Source: Nautilus pompilius | Taxonomy: Eukaryota; Mollusca; Cephalopoda; Nautilida; Nautilidae | Direction of reading: 5' to 3' | NCBI GenBank assembly: GCA_018389105.1 | Contig: JACATO010001097.1 | Span: forward strand, 423,038 to 487,037 | DNA length: 64,000 nucleotides | In this document: positions 9,151 to 23,360 of the stretch, one piece after another | Layout of the letters: every line of letters begins with the position of its first letter | How positions within the stretch are numbered: position 1 is the stretch's first letter | Position numbers and translations under genes: made by a program | The notes under the pieces: generated by a model | The model's input: the letters and a program-made list of their open reading frames with translations, nothing else | Database searches by the model: none | Told to the model about the DNA's origin: nothing

Positions 9151-12100
9151 AATAAAACGTAATATAAATATGGAAATACGATTTAAATTATAAATATGAC
9201 CATTCATATTCAATATTCGATAATTAACTGCTTTACCAGAACTAAATTCTGGCATGAGAAATAATACTGAAACAACAGAGTATAATATAATAATTAACGA
9301 AAAATGAGTTTTAATTTCATTAATAAATGATTTTTATAAAAAAGTCATTCATTAGTTGAAAGCAGAATAATCTTTCCTTCTCAGTAATCGTTCTTCACCA
9401 GATTCTCAAAATGATCCGGTGACCTGGCTTGAAAATCATCTATGGACAACTCGGAATGATAGTTCTTTTAAAAAATGTTCTCATTAAATTAAAATGGTTT
9501 ATGTTGGATTTTTTGGTATTATATCCAGTCAGTTCAACCAGAAAGTTTATGAATTACTATTTTCTGATGAATGATTTGTAAGGTCCACATGTTTCTGTCT
9601 GTCAACTCGACAAACGGTTAACCAGAGTCGACTGTGAAGGACGTTCTCCACCAATCAGCTGTAGGCCTGATTAGAACTGCTGGAGCACAATGCGAACTAT
9701 CAACGTTTATGACCAGGGAAATAATAATCCTGATTCTGCATTCCACAAACTAGAAAGCCTGAATAAAATGCAGGATAATAAATGAAAGTAACCGACCAGT
9801 ATTTATTAATTATTTATTATATTAAACAGAGAACATTTTCTTGATTACATGTGAAAGGTAAGGGGAGTATTAAGGTGCTACGTCACATGGTTGTTTCACT
9901 CATTCTTTGGAAATATCCAGGGTTGATGTCCTACTTAGAGGGTTTCAGTGGTTTTCTGCACAGTAAACATGATTTTGCTTTCCAATCTTCTGAGTTGTGG
10001 CTTTAGGTGATGCTTCTGTGACTGCTCACCAGCAGCCATTAGAAACACCCGTAGAGTAACTCGTTTTTTTCTTTCTCGTGACTATTCGTGCATTCGTCGA
10101 TTACAGTTTATTTTGATTTCAGTCCAAGAGATTGTAGATAAGACTGTTGTTTTCTAATAATTGATCTAAATCTCTGAATTTATTTACTTTAGCTCTCAAT
10201 GTATCAAGAAGAATCCACGACGTCAGAGGAAAACTGAATGTTAAGATTTTACAGCTAACGACAGTCAAAATAAAACAAACAGTGAAATAATCAAAAATAC
10301 GTTTTTATCACAGACGTCTGTTTTCTTCCGAGCAAACACCAGAAAAAATCTCTGATTATTGGCAGAAATCATTTAAAAGTAACTTTACGATTTCTTTATA
10401 AAATGAAATTTTCTTTTGATCAGTTATAATAATTTTTGGAGAAAAAATTATGTAAAGCTAAATAGTATCAGTTACTTAAAAATGATGTTATTGAAAAAAA
10501 TTCTATTTCAAAAATCACTTATTGATGTCCATATTTTAATTGATTTTCTATGATACATATTGCATTAATTATCATAAGCAATTATGCTAATCAATTGCGA
10601 TAATTAAATACTAAGCGTTTCACTAAATCAATTCAATTATTACAGCTTTAGACATTTAATTAAAAAATGAAATTAAAGAAATTTGTCTATAATATGCGAA
10701 AGAAAAAAATTGATATTGTGCAATACAAATTACCCTTCAGGACTTGTACAGCTTGATAACTGTCAACTAATTAAACAAAAAGCATTTTGTTTGTTTCTGT
10801 TTTTCTCAAAACAACAGAAAAATCTTTTAGATAAATTACTGCTAAATAATTGCATTGACTTTAGTTCGGCCGTCGATACAGATGATTTTCCTTCTTCTCA
10901 AATGAATATAGATTTATTAATGTAAATAAAATTGGTTTTTAGATCGTATTAGCACTGATCTGTCTATCGACACTAGTGATAACTGCATCTATCAGAAATT
11001 CATTTGTCCTTTTATTGTCATCAGTGAGGTCGCTTTTGACAGTAGCCTGCCTAGAATTTTATAATTTATTAAACTTAAATTTAACTTAATTATTTTCAAT
11101 TAGTTCATGTTATCCAATTTAACAATATAGATGAGATTTGTTTTCAGGTAGTTATTACTGATATATTTTACCAACCTTCAGATTCCATATCCAACTTCAG
11201 GTTCCCTGTCTTTTTCCTTGAAATGCACCTTCTCTTTATTTAGCTTTCATTCTACTGAAGAAACGTCAGAAGCACTAAAGACGAAGAAACATTAACATTT
11301 GAATAAATAAGGCATCTAAATTAGTCACAATTATGAAAATATGAATTTTCTTATTAAGAAAAATCATGTTAGCTTGATACATGCGATTGAGCACTACAGG
11401 TTTCATGATCATCTAAACAATTTACTCACTCTTTAGAACGCGAACCGAAAAGAAAATTTTAAAAATAATTTAAAGGAATTGTCCATTCAATATCCTTTTT
11501 AAGCTGTATATTAAATATTTCATAACTAACGTCGTTCCAAAATATAATATTTTTAATACGATTTCAATGAATCATCTGCAATGATTTGAACATCTGTTCA
11601 GTCAGTCCCCTCTACCATTAATTTACATAAATCATGTAAATAATGAGTTATTATAATAATTATATATTAAAGCTTTTCTGAATATAAATTTTAAATCAGC
11701 TGTTAAATTATTAATTTAGAAATTAAATGAAAGAGTACTGAATATAAGAAATATCCCTTCAAAAGGCGCACAGCCTGAAACTTGTAAAAAACCAAATAGA
11801 AAACATTTTTCATTGTCTTTGATTAGTTTGAAGAGTTCCCGACTATAGATATAAAAAACCGTGAATCTATCATATCACAGGAAGCAACAGTAGTCTCCTT
11901 TAGTTTCTGCTTTTCGCCAATAAAAACAGGTATGTTCTGCACCTTCAAAAAATAATGCAAACATTTTAATTTTCTTGAAGAAAATTTTTTTTAGAAAAAC
12001 GAAAAAGAATGTTTTTGAGGAAGTACGTTTGAAATCAGAAGAAGAAATAATTAAGTAAGTTTTCAAGTCCGTGAGTACATAAATTTAGGGTGAGGAAATA

Positions 12101-13504
12101 AATTATCTTTCGAAATGCATCAGTATTTTTATCGTTTCATAACTATGCATAATTTTTGTAATAATACAGGTAAGCTTACCAATGTCATAAGCTTAAATTG
12201 ATCATAATTTATAAAAAACTATAGCAACATTTGATATTATAGAACGTGAAAGATAAATCTGTTTGAGGCAAGTTCTTTAAATGAGGTTTTATAATAATTC
12301 ATATAAACCAGGTATAATTTCTACAGTTGCCTTTGGCGCATTTCGTAATGCTGGAAGAATTAACAGAATATCGAAAATTATTTTTTAAAAGAATTTTTTA
12401 ATCAGCAGTCAACATTCTGATGAATTATTACTTCCCGCTGTTTTTTATGCTTGCCTTACTGATGAGAAACATCCAAAAAGAAGCTAATACATTAAAAGGA
12501 CCAATTATAGACAAATTAACATCCAACTCATTTAAAGCAAGAAAATACAAATATTAAAATGCTATGGCACTTGGATAATTCTGCTTGACAAATTCAGCAA
12601 GATGACAAAATTTCTTGCATGAATTTCTGAAATTAGACATATATGAATGAAATTACTTTTCATGAGAAAATGTCTATAGAGAAATATACCTTTTGTATAT
12701 TTACAGAATAGAATGAAATGGTTTTGTTTTTCCTCATTCATCACTCTACAATGTTAGAGTGTATTTTTTACTTCTAATACCTTTTTATAAAAATGAATAA
12801 TTAATTTGAGAAAAACCTAAAAAATATTTAAAAAGAAAATCCTAGTTTATACCATAATGTCTAAATTTGTAAAACAAGCATTGAATTTTAAAAAATACAC
12901 AATTTTATTTTAAATTATTAACCTTAGAATCTTTAATATCCGTGCTCTTCTTTAAAATAGATGGAATATGTATGAATATAAAAAAACTAATTATTTCTTC
13001 AATGTTTGGTCTTTTCCTAATGTCTGCTCGTGAATGAGACAGAAGAGAAAAATTGTTTTATGATCCAGAAAGTTCAAGAAATTCGGAAAAGATCGTAACT
13101 GTAGTTTACTTTTCTTGCAGAAAATCAATAAGCAATAATTACATGTTAATAATAATTACACTTAAGAACATTGTGTATCGATATCGAACATTAACAAAAG
13201 AAACAAATTCTTTCGATTTATAAGTTAATCCAAGTTTTAGCAATTATTGAAAACTTATTGCATATGCTAGAAAATCGTTACTAAACATTTAAATTTCCTA
13301 TCAGTAATGTAATCGTTAATTTGCACTGCCTTGAACAAATGATTGCCATTTATCTTTCCTTTAATTAAAGCAGTTACCTATTGTAAAGAATTATATTAAT
13401 TAGATAGGATTTATTTCATATTTATGCATACATTATGTATTATTAATTATTTATCTAAAATTAAATGGTAGCGAACTGAATATGAACTGCCTCTGCAACA
13501 AGAA

Positions 13505-13512
13505 TATAAATA
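13505..13512 (+). promoter_or_regulatory. TATA box of gene copy 2
   Basis: TATAAATA 133 bases before the inferred extent of the leader's ATG region, followed by the same AAAATATCCTTACAG block as in copies 1 and 3. The promoter appears undamaged although the gene is broken. Confidence 0.55.
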
Positions 13513-14371
13513 TTGAAAATTAAAATATCCTTACAGCTGATCAAAGTCTTGGTCACTGTGCAGAAACTAACTAGAATTTCTTTGGTTGCTCTAGTGTTTG
13601 GTGGGCAAAATTATTTAGAAACAAAAAGCTGAACTGTTTTGAAGATGCATCACAATGATCTAATTTTTTTACTCATCATTTTTCTTCTTCCCCAAGCAAA
13701 AGATGCTTGTTCTCCTCCACCTCCAAAAAAACCAGGTATGTTTTTAACCATTTATTATTCCAATTATTCTGCAAGTACATTTGACAAATATCTTCAGATG
13801 TAATGCAGTCCATTTGTCACAAATCTTAATTTAATTTAACACCTATGTCCGATTACACGAAAATTTATAATAGGACGAAGAACGCTTTAGAAATGGATCA
13901 GTCCTTCCATTTGTCACTACTATTCCCATCTCTCTGTACTTTTACAAGCGCAATGACTTTAATTTGTTGTTCAGGATAGATTCACAGTGACTGAGATGAC
14001 AGCTTGCACGACCGTCGGTTTCCGTCGTTGACAGTTCACCACTAACAGTTGTTGGTGCTTACTAATTTAGTTAATAGTAATAATTTACAGACTAAAAGCT
14101 GTCATGGCAGCTGTAGAGGAGGGAAATTTGTTATTGACTTACCTTGGAGTTCTTTTGTGGTGAACTATTCTTCAAGCCATCCTAATGACTCCTTAAATAA
14201 TCTTGTTTAAAATAAACATTATGAATTTAATTCTGCCAAGGATACAGCTGATTATCCTTTTTTGTCAAATAATAAATAATTCGAATTATATAATTCTAAT
14301 ACTCATCGATTCCCGATTGATTTTTAATTTTTCATTCCCTGCTAAACTCGAATAGAAATAGAAAATACAGA

Positions 14372-14805
14372 GTGAAAACGTTACCCGGTGGAGTAACTCG
14401 TCCAGTATCTGTGCGTGAGTTGAACGCTTATAATTCGCTAAACAGTATGACATTTAAATTTGTAGTGTTTATGATAAAACAATTAATTCCTACGGAAATG
14501 AATGAGAATGATGAAAATCTGCGCTATTTAAAAAAACACAAACTGTTGTTAGATTTGCGAAGTGATTAAGTTAAATTAAAGTTCTTGTTTTTATTGCTGA
14601 AACAGAATGAGCAGAAGAAAATAGTTCAAGTAAAACAGGGGAGATAACCGGCATTACTCGTGCTTCAGGTGTTCTTATGCTTTTTGAAAAATTAAGAAAT
14701 TATAGACCAAAATTGGCTATAATTACTAAAAACCTAAAACAACACATGAAAGCAAAGAAAAAGAAAGATAAATCTCTTTCTTGATGAAATAATTCAATAA
14801 AGTTC

Positions 14806-14854
<49 letters not shown>
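14372..14854 (+). repeat. Retroposon-like insert with AATAAA and (TTA)n tail in intron 1 of copy 2
   Basis: Copies 1 and 3 have nothing similar at this place. The segment contains a 65-codon open frame (14372-14569, unrecognised), a less ordered stretch, AATAAA at 14796-14801 and, directly after GTTC, about 16 TTA units (14806-14854). A poly(A) signal running into a simple-repeat tail is what a LINE-type or other retroposed 3' end looks like. No target duplication was found, and its left limit (somewhere after about 14200) is unclear. Confidence 0.3.
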
Positions 14855-16332
14855 GATTTTGAGCAACTAGAATTTTCTACAGAGAAAGGAGATCGACCGT
14901 ATTTATCAACCATTTCAGTAACTGAATCGATTTCCGCACTCAATCAGCGATTAACCATATTGATTATTTTATCATCATTAATTATAATAATAAATATTTC
15001 AATTAAATTTGCCCGTTGGTTTCGATTAGAGATCGGACTGTTTTCTGAAAATACCGACGAATATAAAGGATTTTATTCAAAAGTAGGCATTTAAAAATAT
15101 ATATTAACGATCAAATATTTACAATTAATGACATGTAGTTTTCACAATGAACTGTTGATAGGAGAAATTGCTTATAAGAATTGGAAATTTTTATGATTTT
15201 TATAGAATTTTATACATATATATATATTCTTTTACATTTTTAACAGAGTTAATCACCTGCTACAGCGAACTTCATCTATCAGTAAAGGCCTGCCTAAAAT
15301 CCCACGCTGCAAATTTAAATCTTCCGTCAATGAAATGTAAACGTTGTTCCACTGGAATCTTCAAATCTGGAGATCTAATGTGTAAGATGAGTATACAGTA
15401 TTTTATTTTCGATTTTCCTACCGTACATATTCATAGAATCTATAGATTATCTGTTAGACCATGATTTTTCTGTAAATAACCGAAAAAAGCTGCCTCTTGA
15501 ATCCTGTACTTTCCGTAAATATCTAGGAAAGGAATTTATTAGATTACTAAGTAAGATAGAGCAAATTTTGACCAAAATCTTTAGCTATTCTCAAAATTGA
15601 TTTTGGACGATTTATCTTATTTGTTTGTTCCGATCTTTTCTATGGACATCATCATATAAGTGATAAGTAGACTCACCTCATTATATTTTATATTACTTGG
15701 ATACAGCTGTATATGCGATTTTGTCTTCTTGTTATTAGGTCTTGTAGACGCTTGACATTGAGGTTAATCTTTAGGAAAGTTGGGAAATTATAGCTGCATA
15801 CGCGTTGACAAAATACGGTTAGGGAAGTCAGGCTAAAAAAGATAAAGCATCCATCTTAATTTAGTGATCCATGCATAAATCCATGATCTGTACTGTCACC
15901 ATCCAAAGTGTTTACAAAGATCATTGTATTTAGTGATGGATGATATAATAATGACAAATAACCTGCCCATCGTTGTGAACTGGTAACAGATTCGTCTATA
16001 AACCGAACAATTATTCCTCTAAGAACAACAGTTTCTATAATTTGGCGATTTCGGAAAATTATCCACCTCCAGAGAAATGGTGACTCGGCCATACAACCAT
16101 GTTATGCCTGATATATCTTTTTAACACTCTACTTAATCCTTTTCTTGAATATTAATGTCTGCATATGAAATTCAACAGATTCGATAATTTCAGTTCCTGT
16201 TTGCAGATCTTTCAGGTTCCTTCCATAAAAGAACTTTTCTGCATCTTTTCAAATGCAATTTTTTGGAGAAGGGAATAGATGCGCATATTTAATTTTTGTT
16301 GAAAAATGAATCTTTCACAGAAGTTTGGCTCT

Positions 16333-16334
<2 letters not shown>

Positions 16335-16386
<52 letters not shown>
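16335..16386. repeat. (CT)n(AT)n microsatellite in intron 2 of copy 2
   Basis: About 20 CT units followed by about six AT units; the longest of the three related tracts in the array. Confidence 0.9.
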
Positions 16387-19300
16387 TAAAATAATGTTTC
16401 CTAAGAGCTTTATTGACGTTTGATGAGTTAGTTGCCGAGTCATCAGGAGAAACCATCGATATTTAACGGTTTGGTTTCTTTCAGTCAGCTGATGTCCCGT
16501 AGACGCTCTTTTCTACTTCGTTGATGCCAAATAAATGATTTTTCATATCTAATGGCTTCACCGTGTGTAAGACAAATGAAGCACGAGAGGCGGTGGAAGT
16601 AATCCGCAAAATGGCCAGAATTATTACAGATCCCAACGCGGGAAAAAACATTAAAGAACAGATGATACCATTGAGTAATTAATTGTATTATTTTAGTGCT
16701 ATGGAAACACAGCAGATTAAATTAAATACATTGCAGTTTGACCTATGAATTTACAATTTTAACATAAATCTAAAAGCAACATATATAATTTTGTATTGTT
16801 TTCAGTTCGTAGAAGAGGATGTTTATCTGCGATAAAAAGATATGAAAATAAACAAAACCCTCAAGGACGGTTGTAGTACTTTAAGTAATGGGAGAGTATG
16901 CATCTGTTCTTCAACTTACTGCAATCGTGTAGCCATGAAGTTGGACCAGGAAAAATGAAATGCGCCATCCATTTGTAAGAGTGTCCATGACAATATTGTA
17001 TGCGATCCTACAAATAGAAATAAATATTGATTTATATTAGTGAAATATTTGTTATCTGTGAAAGAATATTAAAAAGATGAGCACGAGCAATAAAAAGAAC
17101 AAAGTTTACTGCTGTCTTGAATATAAATACGTATATATTCATTTTTAACTCCATCTCTTATCTTAAATTTGTTGTAAGGAAAATTGCGACGACAAAAACG
17201 GAATTTAACAAAAAGAAGAAGAGAGAATTATCATAACCAGAAAAGTGACATTATGCATGTATTTAAAACGTTTTAAAAATCTGGATACAGCGGCATTACA
17301 TTAAATTATAAATCTGTAACGAAAACTACTTTATTTTATGCATTTCAGACATGATAGCAATGAGAAACTCACAACAGTTTCTATTTGGACTGGTTATTTA
17401 AAGCATTCAAAATCTCCAGTATATATTTCTCACCTAGTTACCATTGTGTAATCATATTATTCTGCATATATATGGGTAGAAAATAGTATCATAACATGAA
17501 AATAGATGATATTGTTTACATCTACGAATATGAAGGAAAAAAAGAAAATAAAACAACAGTGATATCTGGTAATAATCAAGATAAATGCTTCCCATTGTAA
17601 TAAACATTAATCTACTCTTGTACACGACGGATTTATTGTCATTCACCTAAAGTATTCTGATACATTTTGGTGATATTTCAGCAATTTCGGTTTATTTGGT
17701 AACACAATAATCGAAGACTATTACATTCAAATGTGTTAGTTGAAGCATTAAGTTAGTGTGTATATTTACCAAACTAACGATGTAGAGATGATTTCTAATT
17801 GTATAAGTAAGCAAAACCAGGTATGTCAAACGAAGCGAATTGAAAATAGTTATAGAAATGGGAGATCGATTGACATATGATTTCTGCTGAAAATACATCA
17901 GACTATAATATAAAATGGCATCGCTGGTAATGAGTTTTGCGCTTCTGCTCATAAATGAACGGGAAATTTGATGAGGGAATGCAGCTTAAAACATGACGCA
18001 AACTGTAAGAGGAATGTGCATGGATTTGAGCAGCATGATGGGAATTTGGACATTTTATTTGGGAACATAAAGTGGACAACCTTACGAAAAGTGTTGTTAT
18101 GTGTGCATATTAACTGGATAGTACGGGTGATGCGTGACGATTTTGATATGAAGTTGACAAAGAAAGTGTACATAAAATATATGAAATATAATTTTTAATT
18201 TTAAATAAATACTTTAAATAGCATTACTAATACCTTTGAGTCATGTTGTCAGCTACAATCATCTCTAAACCTATGACCATTTCCTTCCAAGATCTCAATT
18301 TTGGACCCTGAAGCATCGCGGTCATCATCGCCAACACCTTCCATATGCGCCAGAAAAGAAAACTTTCCCAATATTCTAAAGAAACCGTTGGACTCATTCT
18401 CCGCTCGTCCACTTGATTCTTTCAAATGTTTCCAACCTCGAGGGAAACTTAAGTGAGATGGGTAAAAATACTGCCTATACGTACTTTTATCGCAGATTAA
18501 GAATTAATGAACAATAAATTATCAAAAGTATTGTTGTCTAAAAGGAATGGCATCATAATGACGACATTTTTCACGGTTCACTATTAACCAAGGTAATGAT
18601 TAAATTTGGTTGTAGTGAACAGAGCAGCAATAAATTCATCGGCACCTATTCAGTGAGAGCGACACGGTATAACTTTGCGAAATGTGCCTTTCGACGATCT
18701 TACTACGACAGCTTTTAATTCTGATAAATTAGCGCATTCAATGGTCTTCGGTACCTTTATTCTAAAACAAGAGAAAAAGCTTTCCGTTCTTCTTTGTAAA
18801 CCATCAAATGTGGTTTTTACTCTCTCCCCACAACAGTTCCCTATTCATCACATTCGACTAATATTTACTTAATAATAAAACGTAATATAAATATGGAAAT
18901 ACGATTTAAATTATAAATATGACCATTCATATTCAATATTCGATAATTAACTGCTTTACCAGAACTAAATTCTGGCATGAGAAATAATACTGAAACAACA
19001 GAGTATAATATAATAATTAACGAAAAATGAGTTTTAATTTCATTAATAAATGATTTTTATAAAAAAGTCATTCATTAGTTGAAAGCAGAATAATCTTTCC
19101 TTCTCAGTAATCGTTCTTCACCAGATTCTCAAAATGATCCGGTGACTGGCTTCAAAATCATCTTTGGAAAACTCGGAATGCTAGTTCTTTTAAAAAAATG
19201 TTCTCATTAAATTGAAATGGTTTATGTTGGATTATTTGGTATTATATCCAGTCAGTTCAACCAGAACGTTTATGAATTACTATTTTCTGATGAATGATTT

Positions 19301-22300
19301 GTAAGGTCCACATGTTTCTGTCTGTCAACTCGACAAACGGTTAACCAGAGTCGACTGTGAAGGACGTTCTCCACCAATCAGCTGTAGGCCTGATTAGAAC
19401 TGCTGGAGCACAATGCGAACTATCAACGTTTATGACCACGGAAATAATAATCCTGATTCTGTATTCCACAAACTAGAAAGCCTGAATAAAATGCTGGATA
19501 ATAAATGAAAGAAAACGACCAGTATTTATTAATTATTTATTATATTAAACAGAGAACATTTTCTTGATTACATGTGAAAGGTAAGGGGAGTATTAAGGTG
19601 CTACGTCACATGGTTGTTTCACTCATTCTTTGGAAATATCCAGGGTTGATGTCCTACTTAGAGGGTTTCAGTGGTTTTCTGCACAGTAAACATGGTTTTG
19701 CTTTCCAATTTTCTGAGTTGTGGCTTTAGGTGATGCTTCTGTGACTGCTCACCAGCAGCCATTAGAAACACCCGTAGAGTAACTCGTTTTTTTCTTTCTC
19801 GTGACTATTCGTGCATTCGTCGATTACAGTTTATTATGATTTTAGTCAAAGAGATTGTAGATAAGACTGTTGTTTTCTAATAATTGATCTAAATCTCTTA
19901 ATTTACTTACTTTAGCTCTCAATGTATCAAGAAGAATCCACGACGTCAGAGGAGAACTGGATGTTAAGATTTTACAGCTAACGACAGTCAAAATAAAACG
20001 AACAGTGAAATAATCAAAAATACGTTTTTATCACAGACGTCTGTTTTCTTCCGAGCAAACACCAGAAAAAATCTCTGATTATTGGCAGAAATCATCTAAA
20101 ATTAACTTTACGATTTTCTTTATAAAATGAAATTTTCCTTTGATCAGTTATAATAATTTTTGGAGAAAAAATTATGTAAAGCTAAATAGTATCAGTTACT
20201 TAAAAATGATGTTATTGAAAAAAATTCTATTTCAAAAATCACTTATTGATGTCCATATTTTAATTGATTTTCTATGATACATATTGCATTAATTATCATA
20301 AGCAATTATGCTAATCAATTGCGATAATTAAATACGAAGCGTTTTACTAAATCAATTCAATTATTACAGCTTTAGACATTTAATTAAAAAATGAAATTAA
20401 AGAAATTTGTCTATAATATGCGAAAGAAAAAATCGATATTATGCAATACAAATTACCCTTCAGGAGTTGTACAGCTTGATAACTGTCAACTAATTAAACA
20501 AAAATCATTTTGTTTGTTTCTGTTTTTCTCAAAACAACAGAAAAATCTTTTAGATAAATTACTGCTAAATAATTGCATTGACTTTAGTTCGGCCGTCGAT
20601 ACAGATGATTTTCCTTCTTCTCAAATGAATATAGATTTATTAATGTAAATAAAATTGGTTTTTAGATCGTATTAGCACTGATCTGTCTATCGACACTAGT
20701 GATAACTGCATCTATCAGAAATTCATTTGTCCTTTTGTTGTCATTAGTGAGGTCGCTTTTGACAGTAGCCTGCATAGAATTGTAAAATTTATTAAACTTA
20801 AATTTAGCTAAATTATTTTCAATTAGTTCATGTTATCCACAATATTGATGAGATTTGTTTTCAGGTAGTTATTGCTGATATATTTTACCAACCTTCAGAT
20901 TCCATATCCAACTTCAGGTTCCCTGTCTGTTTCCTTGAAATGCACCTTCTCTTTATTTAGCTTTCATTCTACTGAAGAAACGTCAGAAGCACTAAAGAAG
21001 AAGAAACATTAACATTTGAATAAATAAGGCATCTAAATTAGTCACAATTATGAAAATATGAATTTTCTTATTAAGAAAAATCATGTTAGCTTGATACATG
21101 CGATTGAGCACTACAGGTTTCATGATCATCTAAACAATTTACTCACTCTTTAGAACGCGAACCGAAAAGAAAATTTTAAAAATAATTTAAAGGAATTGTC
21201 CATTCAATATCCTTTTTAAGCTGTATATTAAATATTTCATAACTAACGTCGTTCCAAAATATAATATTTTTAATACGATTTCAATGAATCATCTGCAATG
21301 ATTTGAACATCTGTTCAGTCAGTCCCCTCTACCATTAATTTACATAAATCATGTAAATAATGAGTTATTATAATAATTATATATTAAAGCTTTTCTGAAT
21401 ATAAATTTTAAATCAGCTGTTAAATTATTAATTTAGAAATTAAATGAAAGAGTACTGAATATAAGAAATATCCCTTCAAAAGGCGCACAGCCTGAAACTT
21501 GTAAAAAACCAAATAGAAAACATTTTTCATTGACTTTGATTAGTTTGAAGAGTTCCCGACTATAGATATAAAAAATCGTGAATCTAACATATCACACGAA
21601 GCAACAGTAGTCTCCTTTAGTTTCTGCTTTTCGCCAATAAAAACAGGTATGTTCTGCACCTTCAAAAAATAAAGCAAACATTTTAATTTTCTTGAAGAAA
21701 ATTTTTTTAGAAAAAGGAAAAAGAATGTTTTTGAGGAAGTACGTTTGAAATCAGAAGAAGAAATAATTAAGTAAGTTTTCAAGTCCGTGAGTACATAAAT
21801 TTAGAGTGAGGAAATAAATTATCTTTCGAAATGCATCAGTATTTTTATCGTTTCATAACTATGCATAATTTTTGTAATAATACAGGTAAGCTTACCAATG
21901 TCATAAGCTTAAATTGATCATAATTTATAAAAAACTATAGCAACATTTGATATTATAGAACGTGAAAGATAAATCTGTTTGAGGCAAGTTCTTTAAATGA
22001 GGTTTTATAATAATTCATATAAACCAGGTATAATTTCTACAGTTGCCTTTGGCGCATTTCGTAATGCTGGAAGAATTAACAGAATATCGAAAATTATTTT
22101 TTAAAAGAATTTTTTAATCAGCAGTCAACATTCTGATGAATTATTACTTCCCGCTGTTTTTTATGCTTGCCTTACTGATGAGAAACATCCAAAAAGAAGC
22201 TAATACATTAAAAGGACCAATTATAGACAAATTAACATCCAACTCATTTAAAGCAAGAAAATACAAATATTAAAATGCTATGGCACTTGGATAATTCTGC

Positions 22301-23221
22301 TTGACAAATTCAGCAAGATGACAAAATTTCTTGCATGAATTTCTGAAATTAGACATATATGAATGAAATTACTTTTCATGAGAAAATGTCTATAGAGAAA
22401 TATACCTTTTGTATATTTACAGAATAGAATGAAATGGTTTTGTTTTTCCTCATTCATCACTCTACAATGTTAGAGTGTATTTTTTACTTCTAATACCTTT
22501 TTATAAAAATGAATAATTAATTTGAGAAAAACCTAAAAAATATTTAAAAAGAAAATCCTAGTTTATACCATAATGTCTAAATTTGTAAAACAAGCATTGA
22601 ATTTTAAAAAATACACAATTTTATTTTAAATTATTAACCTTAGAATCTTTAATATCCGTGCTCTTCTTTAAAATAGATGGAATATGTATGAATATAAAAA
22701 AACTAATTATTTCTTCAATGTTTGGTCTTTTCATAATGTCTGCTCGTGAATGAGACAGAAGAGAAAAATTGTTTTATGATCCAGAAAGTTCAAGAAATTT
22801 CGGAAAAGATCGTAACTGTAGTTTACTTTTCTTGCAGAAAATCAATAAGCAATAATTACATGTTAATAATAATTACACTTAAGAACATTGTGTATCGATA
22901 TCGAACATTAACAAAAGAAACAAATTCTTTCGATTTATAAGTTAATCCAAGTTTTAGCAATTATTGAAAACTTATTGCATATGCTAGAAAATCGTTACAA
23001 AACATTTAAATTTCCTATCAGTAATGTAATCGTTAATTTGCACTGCCTTGAACAAATGATTGCCATTTATCTTTCCTTTAATTAAAGCAGTTACCTATTG
23101 TAAAGAATTATATTAATTAGATAGGATTTATTTCATATTTATGCATACATTATGTATTATTAATTATTTATCTAAAATTAAATGGTAGCGAACTGAATAT
23201 GAAATGTGCCTGCAACAAAAA

Positions 23222-23229
23222 TATAAATA
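23222..23229 (+). promoter_or_regulatory. TATA box of gene copy 3
   Basis: TATAAATA, 131 bases before the last base preceding the ATG at 23361, followed by the shared ATATCCTTACAGCTGATC block. Confidence 0.6.
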
Positions 23230-23360
23230 TTGAAAATTAAAATATCCTTACAGCTGATCAAAGTCTTGGTCACTGTGCAGAAACTAACTAGAATTTCTTT
23301 GGTTGCTTTAGTGTTTGGTGGGCAAAATTATTTAGAAACAAAACCTGAACTGTTTTGAAG

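Larger units (their letters stand above)
1275..10526. repeat. Array unit A (about 9.25 kb), carries gene copy 1
   Basis: First tandem unit. Contents in order: relic promoter module gamma (about 1431-1690), relic exon-1 module alpha (about 2205-2420) with its old intron (2690-3700), gene copy 1 (3980-7372), then intergenic DNA with conserved blocks at 8242-8472, 8576-8794 and 8880-9150 and no supportable gene. Compared with units B and C, unit A lacks about 290 bp after 1671: the sequence jumps from TTATTAATG directly to TTCCCTATCTG, which in unit B are separated by 10923-11206. Otherwise it is about 95% alike to B and C upstream of the gene and almost identical to B downstream of it (judged by eye). 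Confidence 0.85.
13645..16958 (+). pseudogene. Gene copy 2: divergent cysteine-domain gene broken in exon 3
   Basis: Exon 1 (13645-13735) is intact: signal peptide, ACS, four prolines, KKP. Exon 2 (15247-15381, 135 bases) is open and keeps four cysteines (C-x10-C-x14-C-x2-C) and STGIF, but most other residues differ from copies 1 and 3. Exon 3 starts at 16806. Its first cysteine codon reads CGT (Arg), and an A-run at 16834-16838 has five As where copy 6 has seven. The shift leads to TAG at 16874-16876. Beyond the break the other frame still carries the CxC-x4-CN ending up to a TGA at 16956-16958. Splice sites and AATAAA (17019) are kept. The A-run could be a sequencing error, but the lost cysteine supports real decay, probably recent. 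Confidence 0.7.
10527..20250. repeat. Array unit B (about 9.7 kb), carries gene copy 2
   Basis: Second tandem unit, laid out as in unit A: relic gamma (10684-10925), relic alpha (about 11740-11950), gene copy 2 (13505-17024), then intergenic DNA without a supportable gene. From about 10.5 to 13.76 kb it is almost identical to unit C at an offset of about 9.72 kb; long stretches such as 11341-11580 show no difference from 21061-21300. From about 17.45 kb onward it is nearly identical to unit A. The middle (13.78-15.52 kb) is unlike both. Confidence 0.85.

Noticed and set aside
10683..10925. 80-codon open frame, also at 20391-20648
   Set aside because: It overlaps relic module gamma, and B and C are nearly identical at DNA level, so an open frame in both carries little weight. 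Units A and D do not keep the same frame.
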